A stretch of DNA of 64,000 nucleotides, taken from Lewinellaceae bacterium. GTDB lineage: Bacteria > Bacteroidota > Bacteroidia > Chitinophagales > Saprospiraceae. Each line of letters starts with the position of its first letter. Positions within the stretch are counted from its first letter, which is position 1. The notes under the pieces are model-generated. The model was given only the letters and a program-made list of their open reading frames with translations, had not been told where the DNA came from and did not search any database. The position numbers were made by a program, and so were the translations under genes. The stretch lies in assembly GCA_020636075.1 (NCBI GenBank), contig JACJYO010000002.1, forward strand, positions 868,001 through 932,000. The letters run 5' to 3'. This document shows positions 52,530 to 61,977 of the stretch, piece by piece.

Positions 52530-52943
52530 CTACTGCGTCGTTACCGTCACAGAAACCTGGTTAAAAAGCCCGTCTCTGTTCGTAACAGTAAAGGTGTATG
52601 TTGTTTGTTGGCCGGAGGTGGGGTCAACCGTAGTCGTATAGTCGTAGTTGTAATTGTCGCCCTCCGACCCGGAAAGCGTCTTGTTAAAAACGCTTGTGGG
52701 TGTTCCGCCATTGACTGATTTCGAAATGTCAAACTGTTTCAACACATCCTTGTCTTCCGTTTTGGAAGCATTGATGCCCATGGTAATGGAGGTGCCGGCA
52801 GCAAGTGTTACATCCGTGCTGATATAGCTCCCACCTGTTTTAAAACTGATATCCGGCAGGAGGCCTTCGTCTTTCTCACAAGAGGAAAGAGCGAAAAGCA
52901 GTGTCGAGGTAAAAATTAATAGAAACGCGTTTTTAATTTTCAT
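52530..52943 (-). CDS. Small lipoprotein with Ig-like domain, partner of the TonB receptor
   Basis: 137 residues with lipoprotein signal (LLIFTSTLLFALSSC, Cys22). The mature part has an Ig-like beta-sandwich pattern: GTSITMGINASKTEDKDVL, FNKTLSGSEGDNYNYDY, and TTYTFTVTNRDGLFNQVSVTV. It starts 27 bases after the TonB-dependent receptor's stop and shares its terminator, so the two form an operon, as a barrel with a surface-exposed lipoprotein. The ligand is unknown. Not a SusD protein by length or sequence. Confidence 0.82.
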   Translation of the reverse strand: MKIKNAFLLIFTSTLLFALSSCEKDEGLLPDISFKTGGSYISTDVTLAAGTSITMGINASKTEDKDVLKQFDISKSVNGGTPTSVFNKTLSGSEGDNYNYDYTTTVDPTSGQQTTYTFTVTNRDGLFNQVSVTVTTQ

Positions 52944-52970
52944 TGTAAACTAAATTTATGAATGTTTAAA

Positions 52971-54980
52971 TCAGTTAAAAAGTAGTTTTATTCCAAGCGA
53001 AAAATTCCGCCCCATATTCAATAAGCCTAAATTTTTAAATCGGGACAAGTGGTCATAATAGGCTGTATTTAATAGGTTATGTATGTTTAAAAACCCTTCG
53101 ATCTCGTTTTTTCCTGTTTTTAAATTTAATGAAACACCGGCATTCCAAATTGAATATTCGGGCGTACTGGTCTCGTTCGGCGCTGTGTTATTTTGCGCAC
53201 TATAGTGTTCCAAATTAGTAAAAACCCGAATTCCGGTTTTTTCGTGGATATATGTTTGCCAGGTAATTTTCGACTCTATTTTTTGTGCAGGCAGGAAGGG
53301 TGTGAAACTGCCATCTGCTGTTTTACTGATCATTCCAGAATACCCTAATTTCAATTGCACATTTTTATATGGTTTCAGGGTTGCAGAACACTCGCTGCCA
53401 TATTGATGCGCATCCTGTTGTTTGTATTGGTATACCGGAAAGCCAAACCAGCTTTCTTGCACCGGCGTCAAATAGATATAGTTTTTGAAATAATTGAAAA
53501 AGGGGCTGCACCAAATTTCAATTACGTTGGTGTTCCAGGCTGCCAGGAAATTAAAGGAAAATATCTGTTCATTTTTGAGATCGGGATTACCGATTTCGTA
53601 AGTAAAAATGCCTTCGTGCAAGCCATTTGAGGATAGCTCGGCCAAATTACCAATGCGCACACCCGTAGCGATGTTCGCTTTCAGATTGATTTGTTTTGAA
53701 GGGTAATAACTCAGACCGCTTAAAAAATTATAATACGGCGAAAATTTTTCAAAGGGACGCACTTCCTGCTCCGGCCCGTTCACCGAAGGCGTGAAAAATG
53801 TTTTTATCCATTTTTCCCCAACGCCAAAACCATTTTCAATCGTCCATTTATTGTTGATCGTATGTTCGTGATTTACAGACAAATTGCTCTCCTGCATGCT
53901 GGCATCGGGCACTATTTTTCTGGCCCCGTAATTAGTATTGTCTTCAAATGCATTCAGGTTTGAAAAGATCAGCTTGTTTTTTTCATTTAACCTGTATTCC
54001 AGTTTTGCCAAACTTTGAATCGTCAATAAATGCATATTCAAACTAATGGCCCCGCCGCCTTCATTCTCCATCCGTCTATTGGATTGCACACCGATATTCA
54101 CATTCAGTTTTACTTTCTCGTTTATCCGGAATTTATTTTCTGAGGATAAAACATTGAGCAATACAAGATGCGCGGGGTTTTCATCCAGCGCCCTGCTCCA
54201 CCGGTTATCGGGAAAAACAAAATTGTAGATATCGTTAAAAATAAATCCGAAACGGTTGAAGGAAGCAGAGAAATTGTTGGTGGAAACCCAGTTTTTCTTT
54301 TCAAATCCAAAAGTAGATTTCAGATAGTAGCCATCGAAACGGCTGTTCAACACCCGTTGGGATTTCCCATCGCTGTAATCCGCATTGTTATCGACGCCGA
54401 TCCGGATGCTCCACCATTTGTTTTTATGGGATTTTTTATATCCCGCTTGCAACATGCCTCCCAGGGTGTTGCTGTTAACATTCAAACCGATGTCCAGTTG
54501 CCGGCTTTCAGGCAGCGGTTTTTGTTCTTCAATTAAATTTATAACACCACCTATTGCCTCTGCTCCGTATAAAATGCCGATAGGTCCTTTTATTAATTCA
54601 ACTTTGGAAAGGCCAAAGGATGTCAAACCCAGCCCATGTTCTTCCTGCCATTGCTGATTGTCGAAACGCAGACCATTCAACAATACCAGCACCCGGTTGC
54701 CATACAGCCCCCGGATCACAGGCTTGGCAATACCGTTTCCGGTGGAAAGTACCGAAACGCCCTCCGTTTGTTTTAAAATGTCACAAAGGTTAAACTGGCT
54801 GCTGGCCTTCAGGCTGTCTAATTTAATTTCAATAATATTCAGGGGGGAAAACGCAGGTTTTTCTTCTTTGTACCCACTGATCACAACTTCGTTCAACTTT
54901 AAGGTTGTCGTATCATTTTCCTGGGAAAATACATTGAACGCTGTTATAAAAATTATTATTAAAACTATATAAAACTTCAT
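52971..54980 (-). CDS. TonB-dependent outer-membrane receptor
   Basis: 669 residues with signal peptide (MKFYIVLIIIFITAFNVFSQ). A TonB-box-like region (LKLNEVVISGYKE) and plug domain (ILKQTEGVSVLSTG, IRGLYGNRVLVLLNGLRFD, VELIKGPIGILYGAEAIGGVINLI) lead into a 22-strand-type barrel ending in FSLGIKLLFN. The plug has no carboxypeptidase-like extension, so it is not a SusC-type protein. The QWQEEHGLGL stretch recalls metal or siderophore/ZnuD-like receptors, but metal specificity is a guess. It is the first gene of a two-gene operon with a lipoprotein. Divergent from the GH78-like gene. Confidence 0.93.
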   Translation of the reverse strand: MKFYIVLIIIFITAFNVFSQENDTTTLKLNEVVISGYKEEKPAFSPLNIIEIKLDSLKASSQFNLCDILKQTEGVSVLSTGNGIAKPVIRGLYGNRVLVLLNGLRFDNQQWQEEHGLGLTSFGLSKVELIKGPIGILYGAEAIGGVINLIEEQKPLPESRQLDIGLNVNSNTLGGMLQAGYKKSHKNKWWSIRIGVDNNADYSDGKSQRVLNSRFDGYYLKSTFGFEKKNWVSTNNFSASFNRFGFIFNDIYNFVFPDNRWSRALDENPAHLVLLNVLSSENKFRINEKVKLNVNIGVQSNRRMENEGGGAISLNMHLLTIQSLAKLEYRLNEKNKLIFSNLNAFEDNTNYGARKIVPDASMQESNLSVNHEHTINNKWTIENGFGVGEKWIKTFFTPSVNGPEQEVRPFEKFSPYYNFLSGLSYYPSKQINLKANIATGVRIGNLAELSSNGLHEGIFTYEIGNPDLKNEQIFSFNFLAAWNTNVIEIWCSPFFNYFKNYIYLTPVQESWFGFPVYQYKQQDAHQYGSECSATLKPYKNVQLKLGYSGMISKTADGSFTPFLPAQKIESKITWQTYIHEKTGIRVFTNLEHYSAQNNTAPNETSTPEYSIWNAGVSLNLKTGKNEIEGFLNIHNLLNTAYYDHLSRFKNLGLLNMGRNFSLGIKLLFN

Positions 54981-55361
54981 CGCTGTAGTTAGCCTATGCT
55001 AATACTAATAAGGTTGTTAATCCATAAGATGCATATCTGCATAAGCGCGTGCAGGCCAGCTGCAGGTTTTATGCGGCGACAAACTTAGCCAAAATCTGAT
55101 ACGAGACAGCGCTCAATGTACCAGCATACAATTTTTCAAAACAAACATCCGGTATCGCGGCACAACATGCCCCGATGACTGCAGAGCACCCAGATTCGTG
55201 AATTCCATTATCTTGCTTGCTGCTCCCTTTTGTATGTCAAAACCTGCATTAACTCAGAGACCTTGCTGATATACACCCATGACTATTCTCCTGTAAAATC
55301 AATTGCCATAATACCGGCACCTGCGTGTCTGCCACAACTACTCATCAACTTGTACAGTGTC
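54981..55361. other. Intergenic region between divergent genes
   Basis: 381 bases upstream of both the TonB-receptor operon (minus) and the GH78-like gene (plus). An open frame from 55230 joins the GH78-like gene but is not signal-like. No operator or metal-regulator site could be recognised; both promoters presumably lie here. Confidence 0.5.
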
Positions 55362-57137
55362 ATGAGAGAATTTTTTACGTGCACTTTATTTCTGCTGGCT
55401 GGAATCGCCTGCTACGCTCAACTCCCCCCGGTTTTCGGCCCCGAATACACCGCCATTACCCAACAGGACGAGCTGACCCGCACCTACATTTCGCCGCTTC
55501 GGGTTATGTGGACGTCTGATACAACTGGGGGGGTAATCAAAAATACCGAGGTGCTGCTAAAACCGGGAAACAGTCAGTCGACCATGGACCGGCAAACGCA
55601 GTTTTGCTCCATAAAAAGTACCGACACCGACACGGCCTCCATTTTGCTCGATTACGGCAAGGAATTGCACGGCGGGCTGCAACTGGTCATGGGTGGCTCG
55701 TCGCGCCGGGAGCCGTCGCTGGTACGCATTCGCTTTGGCGAATCTGTCGGCGAAGCAAACAGCCAGACCTATAACTCCAACTGGCTGATGGGCTTTTCCA
55801 CCGACGATCACGCCAAACGCGATATCATCGTGGAAATCCCGCGTTCCGGAATCTTTGAGATCGGAAATACCGGTTTTCGCTTTGTCCGGATCGACCTGCT
55901 TCAACCGAATACCCTCATTAACCTGAAGGAGGCAAGGGCCATCTTGCGCTACCGAAATATCCCCTACCTGGGCTCCTTCAAAAGCAGCAACCCCAGGCTG
56001 GACTCCATCTGGCTCACCGGGGCCTACACCACCCACCTGAACATGCAGGAATACCTGTGGGATGGCATCAAACGCGACCGCCTGGTTTGGCTGGGCGACT
56101 TTCACCCTGAGCTAAAAACGATCACGAAAGTATTCGGCTACAACGAAGTGGTACCGCGCAGCCTGGATCTTGCCTGCGCGCAGTATCCGCTTCCCAACTG
56201 GATGAACAACATGTCGTCCTATTCCTTTTGGTACCTGATCATTCAGTACGACTGGTATATGCAAAACGGCGATTTGGATTTTCTTGAAAAACACCGGGCG
56301 TATATCGTCGGGCTGATCGATCTGATCGCGTCGAAAATTGATGCGGATGGCGCAGAGGAGATGGGTAAATTCCGCTTCCTCGATTGGCCATCCAGCCCGA
56401 ACAAAGCCGGGGTTGAAGCAGGGTTTCGGGCATTGCTGGTGTGGGCCTTAACCGATGCCCGAAAATTGTGCGAAGTGCTCGATGAAAAGGAGGCCATGGC
56501 GACCTGCACTGCCGCCATAGCCCGCTTGAACCAAAATGTAATGGATCACAACAACCTGAAACAGGCCGCAGCACTGATGGCTGTCGCCGGCTTGCTGGAC
56601 CCTGTGAAAGCCTGCAAGGAGGTGGTTGCGATTGATGGCGCCGCGCGTTTTTCCACGTTTTACGGTTTGTACATGCTCGACGCGCTGGCTATGGCGGATA
56701 TGCACGATGAGGCAATCGACATCATCCTGGCCTACTGGGGCGGCATGCTGGATATGGGCGCTACCACTTTTTGGGAGGACTTCAATATTGAATGGATGGA
56801 AAACTCGGCCCGTCTCGATGAATTCACACCGGCCGGAATGAACGATATCCACGGGTCGTTTGGCGCATATTGCTATCCGAGTTACCGGCACAGTTTGTGC
56901 CACGGCTGGTCGTCCGGCGCAACAGCCTGGCTGACCGAAAATGTCCTGGGGATAAAAATTCTGGAACCCGGTTGTAAAACATTAAAAATCGAACCGCATC
57001 TCGGTTCGCTGGAATGGGTGGAGGGTAGTTTCCCTACCCCGCTGGGCGTTGTTCGGGTTAAACATACCCGACTGGAAAATGGGGAGGTTGAAACTAAAGT
57101 GGATGCCCCGGATGGAATTACGATAGAAATGAATTAA
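55362..57137 (+). CDS. Secreted alpha-L-rhamnosidase-like glycoside hydrolase (GH78-related)
   Basis: 591 residues from the ATG at 55362, which starts a signal peptide (MREFFTCTLFLLAGIACYAQ). A beta-sandwich (about 30-190) precedes an (alpha/alpha)6 barrel containing LWDGIKRDRLVWLGDFHPE near 233, the GH78 catalytic-region pattern (D-G-x-x-R-D-R-x-x-W-x-G-D), and a closing beta domain (LEPGCKTLKIEPHLGSLEWVEG). Such enzymes remove alpha-L-rhamnose from pectin side chains or glycosides. It is shorter than many GH78 members. Convergent with the beta-helix gene, whose stop lies only five bases away; both probably act on related sugars. Confidence 0.85.
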   Translation: MREFFTCTLFLLAGIACYAQLPPVFGPEYTAITQQDELTRTYISPLRVMWTSDTTGGVIKNTEVLLKPGNSQSTMDRQTQFCSIKSTDTDTASILLDYGKELHGGLQLVMGGSSRREPSLVRIRFGESVGEANSQTYNSNWLMGFSTDDHAKRDIIVEIPRSGIFEIGNTGFRFVRIDLLQPNTLINLKEARAILRYRNIPYLGSFKSSNPRLDSIWLTGAYTTHLNMQEYLWDGIKRDRLVWLGDFHPELKTITKVFGYNEVVPRSLDLACAQYPLPNWMNNMSSYSFWYLIIQYDWYMQNGDLDFLEKHRAYIVGLIDLIASKIDADGAEEMGKFRFLDWPSSPNKAGVEAGFRALLVWALTDARKLCEVLDEKEAMATCTAAIARLNQNVMDHNNLKQAAALMAVAGLLDPVKACKEVVAIDGAARFSTFYGLYMLDALAMADMHDEAIDIILAYWGGMLDMGATTFWEDFNIEWMENSARLDEFTPAGMNDIHGSFGAYCYPSYRHSLCHGWSSGATAWLTENVLGIKILEPGCKTLKIEPHLGSLEWVEGSFPTPLGVVRVKHTRLENGEVETKVDAPDGITIEMN

Positions 57138-57142
57138 TTTAC

Positions 57143-60100
57143 TCACCGCGTCAGCCAAACGACCCCTACCCCACTCCCTGAATTTTCCAACAAAACCAAT
57201 TTCCCGCCCTCAACTTTCTGCGGATCAACGATAATAGCTCCGGTCGCCGGATCAATCCGTTTCACAAAAAAGGAGCCTGTCTCTCCGCTTAAATCAAAAG
57301 AAACGCTGCCGCCTTCGGCATAAGCAATATACCCAAGTCCTTTTTTGCCCAATGTCCACTGCTTCGCAGTCGGATCGTCCAGGTCGATTGGTTTCATTAG
57401 AGCAGCTTGCTCCAAAAAGGCAGCATCCGCAACCGGAGGAATGCCTGCAAATGAGCCCCCGGCCATAAATTCCGCCCAACTGCCGCCAGGCCCACTGCGG
57501 CGAGAATACACAACGGCCTTGTCCGGATAGCGCGTGCGCAGTTCCCGCACAGCCCGGTACACCTGCTCCGGGCTGCTTTGGCCGGGCTCCATAATCCGGG
57601 CATACTGGCGGGCTGCCAGGTTTACGCCGCCCGGTGGCGCATACAGCGAACTATCCGAGCGGTATTGCCATTGGAGCACATCGATGATATCCACCACCGC
57701 GGCCCGTTTCGGATCGGCGAGTATGGCCTCCTGCACATCCCGGGTACCCGGCAGCATAACCAGCACATCCCGGTGGTTTTCCTGTTCCCATTCCGAAATT
57801 ACGTCCAGCCAGAATTGCGCAAAATGTAGCGGGCCGGTGTACTCCAATCCAAGGTGATGGATGATGTTTGCATTGGTACTGAAATTGTCCAGGTTCTTCC
57901 GGATATACTTCCGGTGGTACGCCCGCCGTACTGCATTTTCAACATCGTAAAACGCTTCGGCCATGTACACCCGCTTGTCGCCGGCATAAGCAGTCGGTTC
58001 GGCAAAGCCCAAATCGTTGATATTGTTGGCCGAGCGCCAGGGATAATCTGCCCAGTGCGCGCCTTCTTCAATGATGTTGTGTTGCAGGTAATGCTCCTGC
58101 ACCAGCAGCAATCCACACTGGTCGGCCAGGTCGGCAAAGGTTTTCAGGCGGTTCCAATACCAGTAATTCCATTGGTTCAGGTCGTATTTACTCAGCCGGT
58201 CATAGGCTTCCCCTTGCCCGCTTCGGCTGAAAGGCTGTTCCAGAAAAGGCGTCCACACATCCGCATCCGCGCGCATGGTCCGGGCATGATCATCGCGGCG
58301 GCGTTCGTACCACAAACCCGGAAACTGCATCATGCCGAACACGTGGTTTGCAGCCATATCCGCAACCAGGGTATCCAGATCATCCGTCAGGCCACGGCCA
58401 ACACGACCGGGCACATAGCGTACGATATTCGGTGGCGGATTGTTCACATAACTGGGCCGTGTCGATCCGCGCCACAGCGAGGTCCGGTTCAACCTTCCGG
58501 TGATCAGGTGGCTTTGACAAGTCAACAAACCGTTTTGAAGGGCAATTGGGCGGGAAATCGGCGGTGTCGGTGTCGTTTTTTTTAGTTTCAAATCCGGCAG
58601 TCGGCGGGCTTGTGCTATCCGGTTTTCCAGCGGGTATTTTGCGATCATTGAATCGATCCAGTTGTCCATGGTCAGATCCGACGACAAGGCGTGCTGCCCC
58701 ATTTCGACGGCATATTCGGGTTGCGGAGCAGAGGTTCTGCTGGTTGTGTATACCCAAATTTTATCCTCCTCTATCGAAGGCCGACCCAGGCGTTGCTCCA
58801 ATTGCGCATAAAAAATGCTTTCCGGCTTCAGAAACTCCGTAGCCAATTGATGATCGCCGCTGCCATAGCCTTGCGCCCAGCTCCCGTAGGCCCAGTTTTG
58901 GGCGGTGGGTGGTTTGTCGAGGTAAATTTTTGCGGCCCGGCACTGCCACAACAAGGAGTTAGCCGCAGCCCATCCGGCGCCTTGGGCATCTACGTCGCGG
59001 TAGCCAAAACTCAGATTTCCGCCAACCACAGTGGCTTTGTCAAACAACACGCCACTGCTCCAACCGCCGATCGCCCCGCTGAACTGAATGGGCAAATACG
59101 CATAACATTGAACAAAAGCAGTTGGTCCGGGCGCTGTAAACCCGGTGGAAAAAGCATGGTAGGCATACTCCGAGTAGCAGCGCTGGAACAACACCTGCTG
59201 GCCGAGGGAATGAAAAGCGTACCGCCGGAAATTGCCCGTTTCGCCGATAGGTTCCAGCGATTTGCAATCCTCTACCGTCACCCGCCGCGCGGTTTCCCAT
59301 ACGGCAACTGCCGAGCTTACAAAATTCCGGGCGCGTACCCGGCGCACCCAGACGTCCGTGGCATTGTCCACGGTGATGGCCATCCAGCGGTGGTTTTCAT
59401 CTTTCAGGTTGGCCGGGTTGTAGGTAGAAACGAGATTCAGGTTTTCAACGCCGATATTTTCAATGCGCTCCGGCCAGTGGTATTTCAGCACCTGGCCGCC
59501 GCCAAATTCCGGGTCGATAGCGGTCGTTATTGGCGCATCGACGGTAATTGAATTGGCGGTAACTGCTGCAACGGTCCGGTCCCAATTCAGGTCGAAGTCG
59601 CCGGGTTGCCAATGCGTCAGTTGGTAATCCACCTGAAGACCGATCTTGTCCGTCCCCAGCGCTGAAATCCAATCTGCCGTGGATGGCCGATGGACGAGCA
59701 CCTGATCGCCAACTTGGAACGGATGCGGGGAATCGAAAGTGAAAACTGTGCTGTTCACCGGGAAATACCTGTTGGAAAGTGCCATAGAATCCACAATGCG
59801 GCGCCGGCCTTGTCCGGCAATGCGGATCAATGTTTCGCGGTCCAGGCCGGTGGCGGTCAGCGTCGTTTCCCGATTTCCACTGCCCCGCAACACCACGCCT
59901 GAGCGGCGCATCAGCAACTGCCCGGTTACCTGGAAATTGCCTTTTTCCAACAAAACGGCGCCCCGGAAACCATCCTGGTCTGCCGGCAATTCCCCGACAA
60001 AATCCAGTGCCTGCTGAATGTTTGCCGTTGCGTCGCCGGCTTGATGTGGCACGATCACTTTTACCGGAATATTGGGTATGGGCAGCTCGGAAGCCCGGTA

Positions 60101-60256
60101 CCCGCAATATGAAAAGTCGGGTACCCGGTCGCCTTTTTCTGTTTGGTGAAAGATCAGCTGGCCGGTTTTGGTGATTTCGATGGGCGCTGTTTGTGAAAAT
60201 GCAAAGCATTCATAAAGAAGGGCGGGCAGCAGGAATAAAAACGTTTTGAATTTCAT
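57143..60256 (-). CDS. Large secreted beta-helix protein with C-terminal barrel-like domain
   Basis: 1037 residues from the ATG at 60256, the first with a signal peptide (MKFKTFLFLLPALLYECFAFSQ); the frame runs 50 codons further upstream without signal features. Residues of about 70-480 are a pectate-lyase-like beta-helix (DATANIQQALDFVG, GAVLLEKGNFQVTGQLLMRR, VLRGSGNRETTLTATG, VENLNLVSTYNP, VTVEDCKSLEP). The rest (about 580-1037) contains a W/Y-rich catalytic-like region (MMQFPGLWYERRRDD, GLLLVQEHYLQHNIIEEG, LGLEYTGPLHFAQFWLDVI, DIIDVLQWQYRSD) suggesting a TIM-barrel, and an ending beta domain. I associate this with DUF4955/DUF6298-type proteins of Bacteroidota, but no activity is established. 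Confidence 0.8.
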   Translation of the reverse strand: MKFKTFLFLLPALLYECFAFSQTAPIEITKTGQLIFHQTEKGDRVPDFSYCGYRASELPIPNIPVKVIVPHQAGDATANIQQALDFVGELPADQDGFRGAVLLEKGNFQVTGQLLMRRSGVVLRGSGNRETTLTATGLDRETLIRIAGQGRRRIVDSMALSNRYFPVNSTVFTFDSPHPFQVGDQVLVHRPSTADWISALGTDKIGLQVDYQLTHWQPGDFDLNWDRTVAAVTANSITVDAPITTAIDPEFGGGQVLKYHWPERIENIGVENLNLVSTYNPANLKDENHRWMAITVDNATDVWVRRVRARNFVSSAVAVWETARRVTVEDCKSLEPIGETGNFRRYAFHSLGQQVLFQRCYSEYAYHAFSTGFTAPGPTAFVQCYAYLPIQFSGAIGGWSSGVLFDKATVVGGNLSFGYRDVDAQGAGWAAANSLLWQCRAAKIYLDKPPTAQNWAYGSWAQGYGSGDHQLATEFLKPESIFYAQLEQRLGRPSIEEDKIWVYTTSRTSAPQPEYAVEMGQHALSSDLTMDNWIDSMIAKYPLENRIAQARRLPDLKLKKTTPTPPISRPIALQNGLLTCQSHLITGRLNRTSLWRGSTRPSYVNNPPPNIVRYVPGRVGRGLTDDLDTLVADMAANHVFGMMQFPGLWYERRRDDHARTMRADADVWTPFLEQPFSRSGQGEAYDRLSKYDLNQWNYWYWNRLKTFADLADQCGLLLVQEHYLQHNIIEEGAHWADYPWRSANNINDLGFAEPTAYAGDKRVYMAEAFYDVENAVRRAYHRKYIRKNLDNFSTNANIIHHLGLEYTGPLHFAQFWLDVISEWEQENHRDVLVMLPGTRDVQEAILADPKRAAVVDIIDVLQWQYRSDSSLYAPPGGVNLAARQYARIMEPGQSSPEQVYRAVRELRTRYPDKAVVYSRRSGPGGSWAEFMAGGSFAGIPPVADAAFLEQAALMKPIDLDDPTAKQWTLGKKGLGYIAYAEGGSVSFDLSGETGSFFVKRIDPATGAIIVDPQKVEGGKLVLLENSGSGVGVVWLTR

Positions 60257-60475
60257 GGTATCAGTGCTTGTTGGCATTGGTTTACAGCCAATTCTATCTA
60301 TGTAGCAGTACAGCTGAATTTTGTAAAGATAGGGTGCCATAAGCGGAGCAGTCGGGAGATTTATCTTAGATTTCGTACACCAGAGCCCGTGCCCCCCTTT
60401 TGTCACAACGAGAAAACTTCTACAACTGAAATCAAGTAAAAACCCTTACTTTTGAAAGACAAACATCAAAATAAC

Positions 60476-60712
60476 ATGCGTGTAACAATTGAAGCATTTG
60501 ATATTCACGAGGTTGAAAAAATCCTAAACCTTCTCAAAAGCCTTAATATCAAAAATATTGAGGTAATCCCAGGGCCCTCTGGGCAAACCCCTTCGATTAC
60601 AAAAGGGGATAAGAAGATCGATCCTCGTGTGCTTTTCGGAATTTGGAAAGATGCTCCACGGAGTCTTGAGGCGATACGAGGCACAAATTGGAAACGCGAT
60701 TGGAATGCTTGA
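60476..60712 (+). CDS. Putative antitoxin of a VapBC-like pair
   Basis: 78 residues from the ATG at 60476; a TTG eight codons earlier is possible. The N-terminal half has a strand-helix pattern (RVTIEAFDIHEVEKILNLLKSL), and the C-terminal half (DPRVLFGIWKDAPRSLEAIRGTNWKRDW) is the toxin-wrapping tail seen in small antitoxins paired with PIN toxins. It ends three bases before the PIN gene start, as in a toxin-antitoxin operon. It would bind the toxin and repress its own promoter (inferred). Confidence 0.82.
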   Translation: MRVTIEAFDIHEVEKILNLLKSLNIKNIEVIPGPSGQTPSITKGDKKIDPRVLFGIWKDAPRSLEAIRGTNWKRDWNA

Positions 60713-60715
60713 CCT

Positions 60716-61093
60716 ATGATTCTGTGTGACACAAATATCTTTATAGGCGCTTTCAACGGTCGGCAAAACACAATTGATCAGTTAAACCAGATTGGCTTGG
60801 ACCAAATTGCTTTATCTGCAATTACAGTAATGGAACTCCTCCAAGGAATGGGCAATAAAAATGAACTGGCCCAAATGAAAAAGCGTATCAAATTCTATGA
60901 CATTGTCCAGATTGATAGCGCTATATCAACCAAAGCAATTGACCTAATCGAATCTTATCGACTGAGTCATGGTCTTCAAATCCCTGATGCAATTATTGCA
61001 GCCACATCTATCGTGTACCAAATTCCACTTTATACCTACAATTTGAAGGATTTCGATTTTATCCCGGAAGTAGCACTTTATGAAAACAAATAA
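60716..61093 (+). CDS. VapC-like PIN-domain ribonuclease toxin
   Basis: 125 residues of the PIN domain fold: ILCDTNIFIGAFNG with the first catalytic Asp5, ALSAITVMELLQG with the Glu near 41, and GLQIPDAIIAATSIVY with the Asp near 92; a late Asp is in LKDFDFIPE. These acidic residues bind Mg and cut RNA, often tRNA, in VapC toxins. Directly downstream of its antitoxin. A fragment resembling attC-like site 5 lies just after the stop, so this pair could once have been cassette cargo. Confidence 0.92.
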   Translation: MILCDTNIFIGAFNGRQNTIDQLNQIGLDQIALSAITVMELLQGMGNKNELAQMKKRIKFYDIVQIDSAISTKAIDLIESYRLSHGLQIPDAIIAATSIVYQIPLYTYNLKDFDFIPEVALYENK

Positions 61094-61110
61094 TTTTCAG
61101 TGCACTTCCT

Positions 61111-61139
61111 CTTCCCTGTCAATTGCTCGCTAACGCGGC
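61111..61139 (+). repeat. Fragment matching attC-like site 5
   Basis: These 29 bases match 21096-21124 at 27 positions, including the CCGC/TTGC...TCGCTAACGCGG centre. It lies 18 bases after the VapC-like toxin stop, the position a cassette recombination site would have. The flanking AAC and GTT boxes of a full site are not evident. A TTTTCAG/CTGAAAA pair (about 61094-61149) surrounds it. Confidence 0.65.
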
Positions 61140-61298
61140 GGCCTGAAAACACCTGTTTCTATTTTCACAAAAAGCTAACACAACCACATCTTTGATGGTG
61201 CATACTTTTCCGAACATTTACCCAAAGGAAATGTGCTCATATAGCTTATTCTAATTTTACAACAATTTGGATCAACGACTGAAAATACAACCTGAGAG

Positions 61299-61925
61299 AT
61301 GCTTATTGATATTGATCTTATAAAAAGCCATGTAATCAACGGAAAAATTGACTTGGCATTAACCGAACTTTGTGAAGGCACGAAATCAACCACCTTTGAA
61401 ATTGATAGCATTGTCATTGCCGCAAACTACAATAAGTGGAAGCAGGAGAAAAAGCTAGGAATTATTGATGAAAGGCAGGAGCAGCTGATTTATAACAAGG
61501 TAATTATTTCTATAATTGAGCTTCTGAATGAAATCACGACAAAATTCTTACACAATGAATTGAAATACAAAGAGGTGCGTTTTTTTGAGACAACAATGGA
61601 AAATCTAACGCTCCGAGAGAACAGGATTTATAGCAAAAGTTTTGATCATAAAACCACCAAGCATATAGGTTGGGAATTATTAATTAATTCCCCGCGATTA
61701 AAAGTAGACCTAAATAATTATGTGAAATGGTATATTGATTTACCAAGTGGTGAGACTACACCGAAATATTCCACGGAATTTCGCTTTACGCAGGGATGGT
61801 CAAATCCTTGGGTTGCAGGTTCTTGGGGAAAGAAATCCTACGACCAATTAGATATTGGATGCTATACAATCTATTTTGAAATCCAGGGAAAGCAAGTGAT
61901 TGAAGAACAGTTTTTTTTAGAATAA
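61299..61925 (+). CDS. Protein with probable effector-associated domain (EAD11-like) and beta-rich C-terminus
   Basis: 208 residues. The first 85 or so match the helical pattern of small effector-associated domains found in Bacteroidota conflict proteins: an ALTELCEGTKSTTFEIDSIV-type helix pair, then NKWKQEKKLGIIDERQEQL and IISIIELLNEIT. The C-terminal 100 residues form a beta-sandwich-like unit (IGWELLINSPRLK, STEFRFTQGWSNPWVAGSWG, IGCYTIYFEIQGKQVIEEQF), probably a ligand- or protein-binding part. In characterised systems EADs recruit effectors by homotypic contacts; a partner with the same domain should exist elsewhere. The assignment is by pattern memory. Confidence 0.65.
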   Translation: MLIDIDLIKSHVINGKIDLALTELCEGTKSTTFEIDSIVIAANYNKWKQEKKLGIIDERQEQLIYNKVIISIIELLNEITTKFLHNELKYKEVRFFETTMENLTLRENRIYSKSFDHKTTKHIGWELLINSPRLKVDLNNYVKWYIDLPSGETTPKYSTEFRFTQGWSNPWVAGSWGKKSYDQLDIGCYTIYFEIQGKQVIEEQFFLE

Positions 61926-61977
61926 GCCTCTCAACTAATCCAAAGGTTCCAAAATTTGAACTGAGCTTATCATCACC

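Noticed and set aside
52345..52641. 98-codon frame in the gap before the small lipoprotein gene
   Set aside because: It runs through a terminator hairpin and antisense to the lipoprotein gene; composition is not protein-like.
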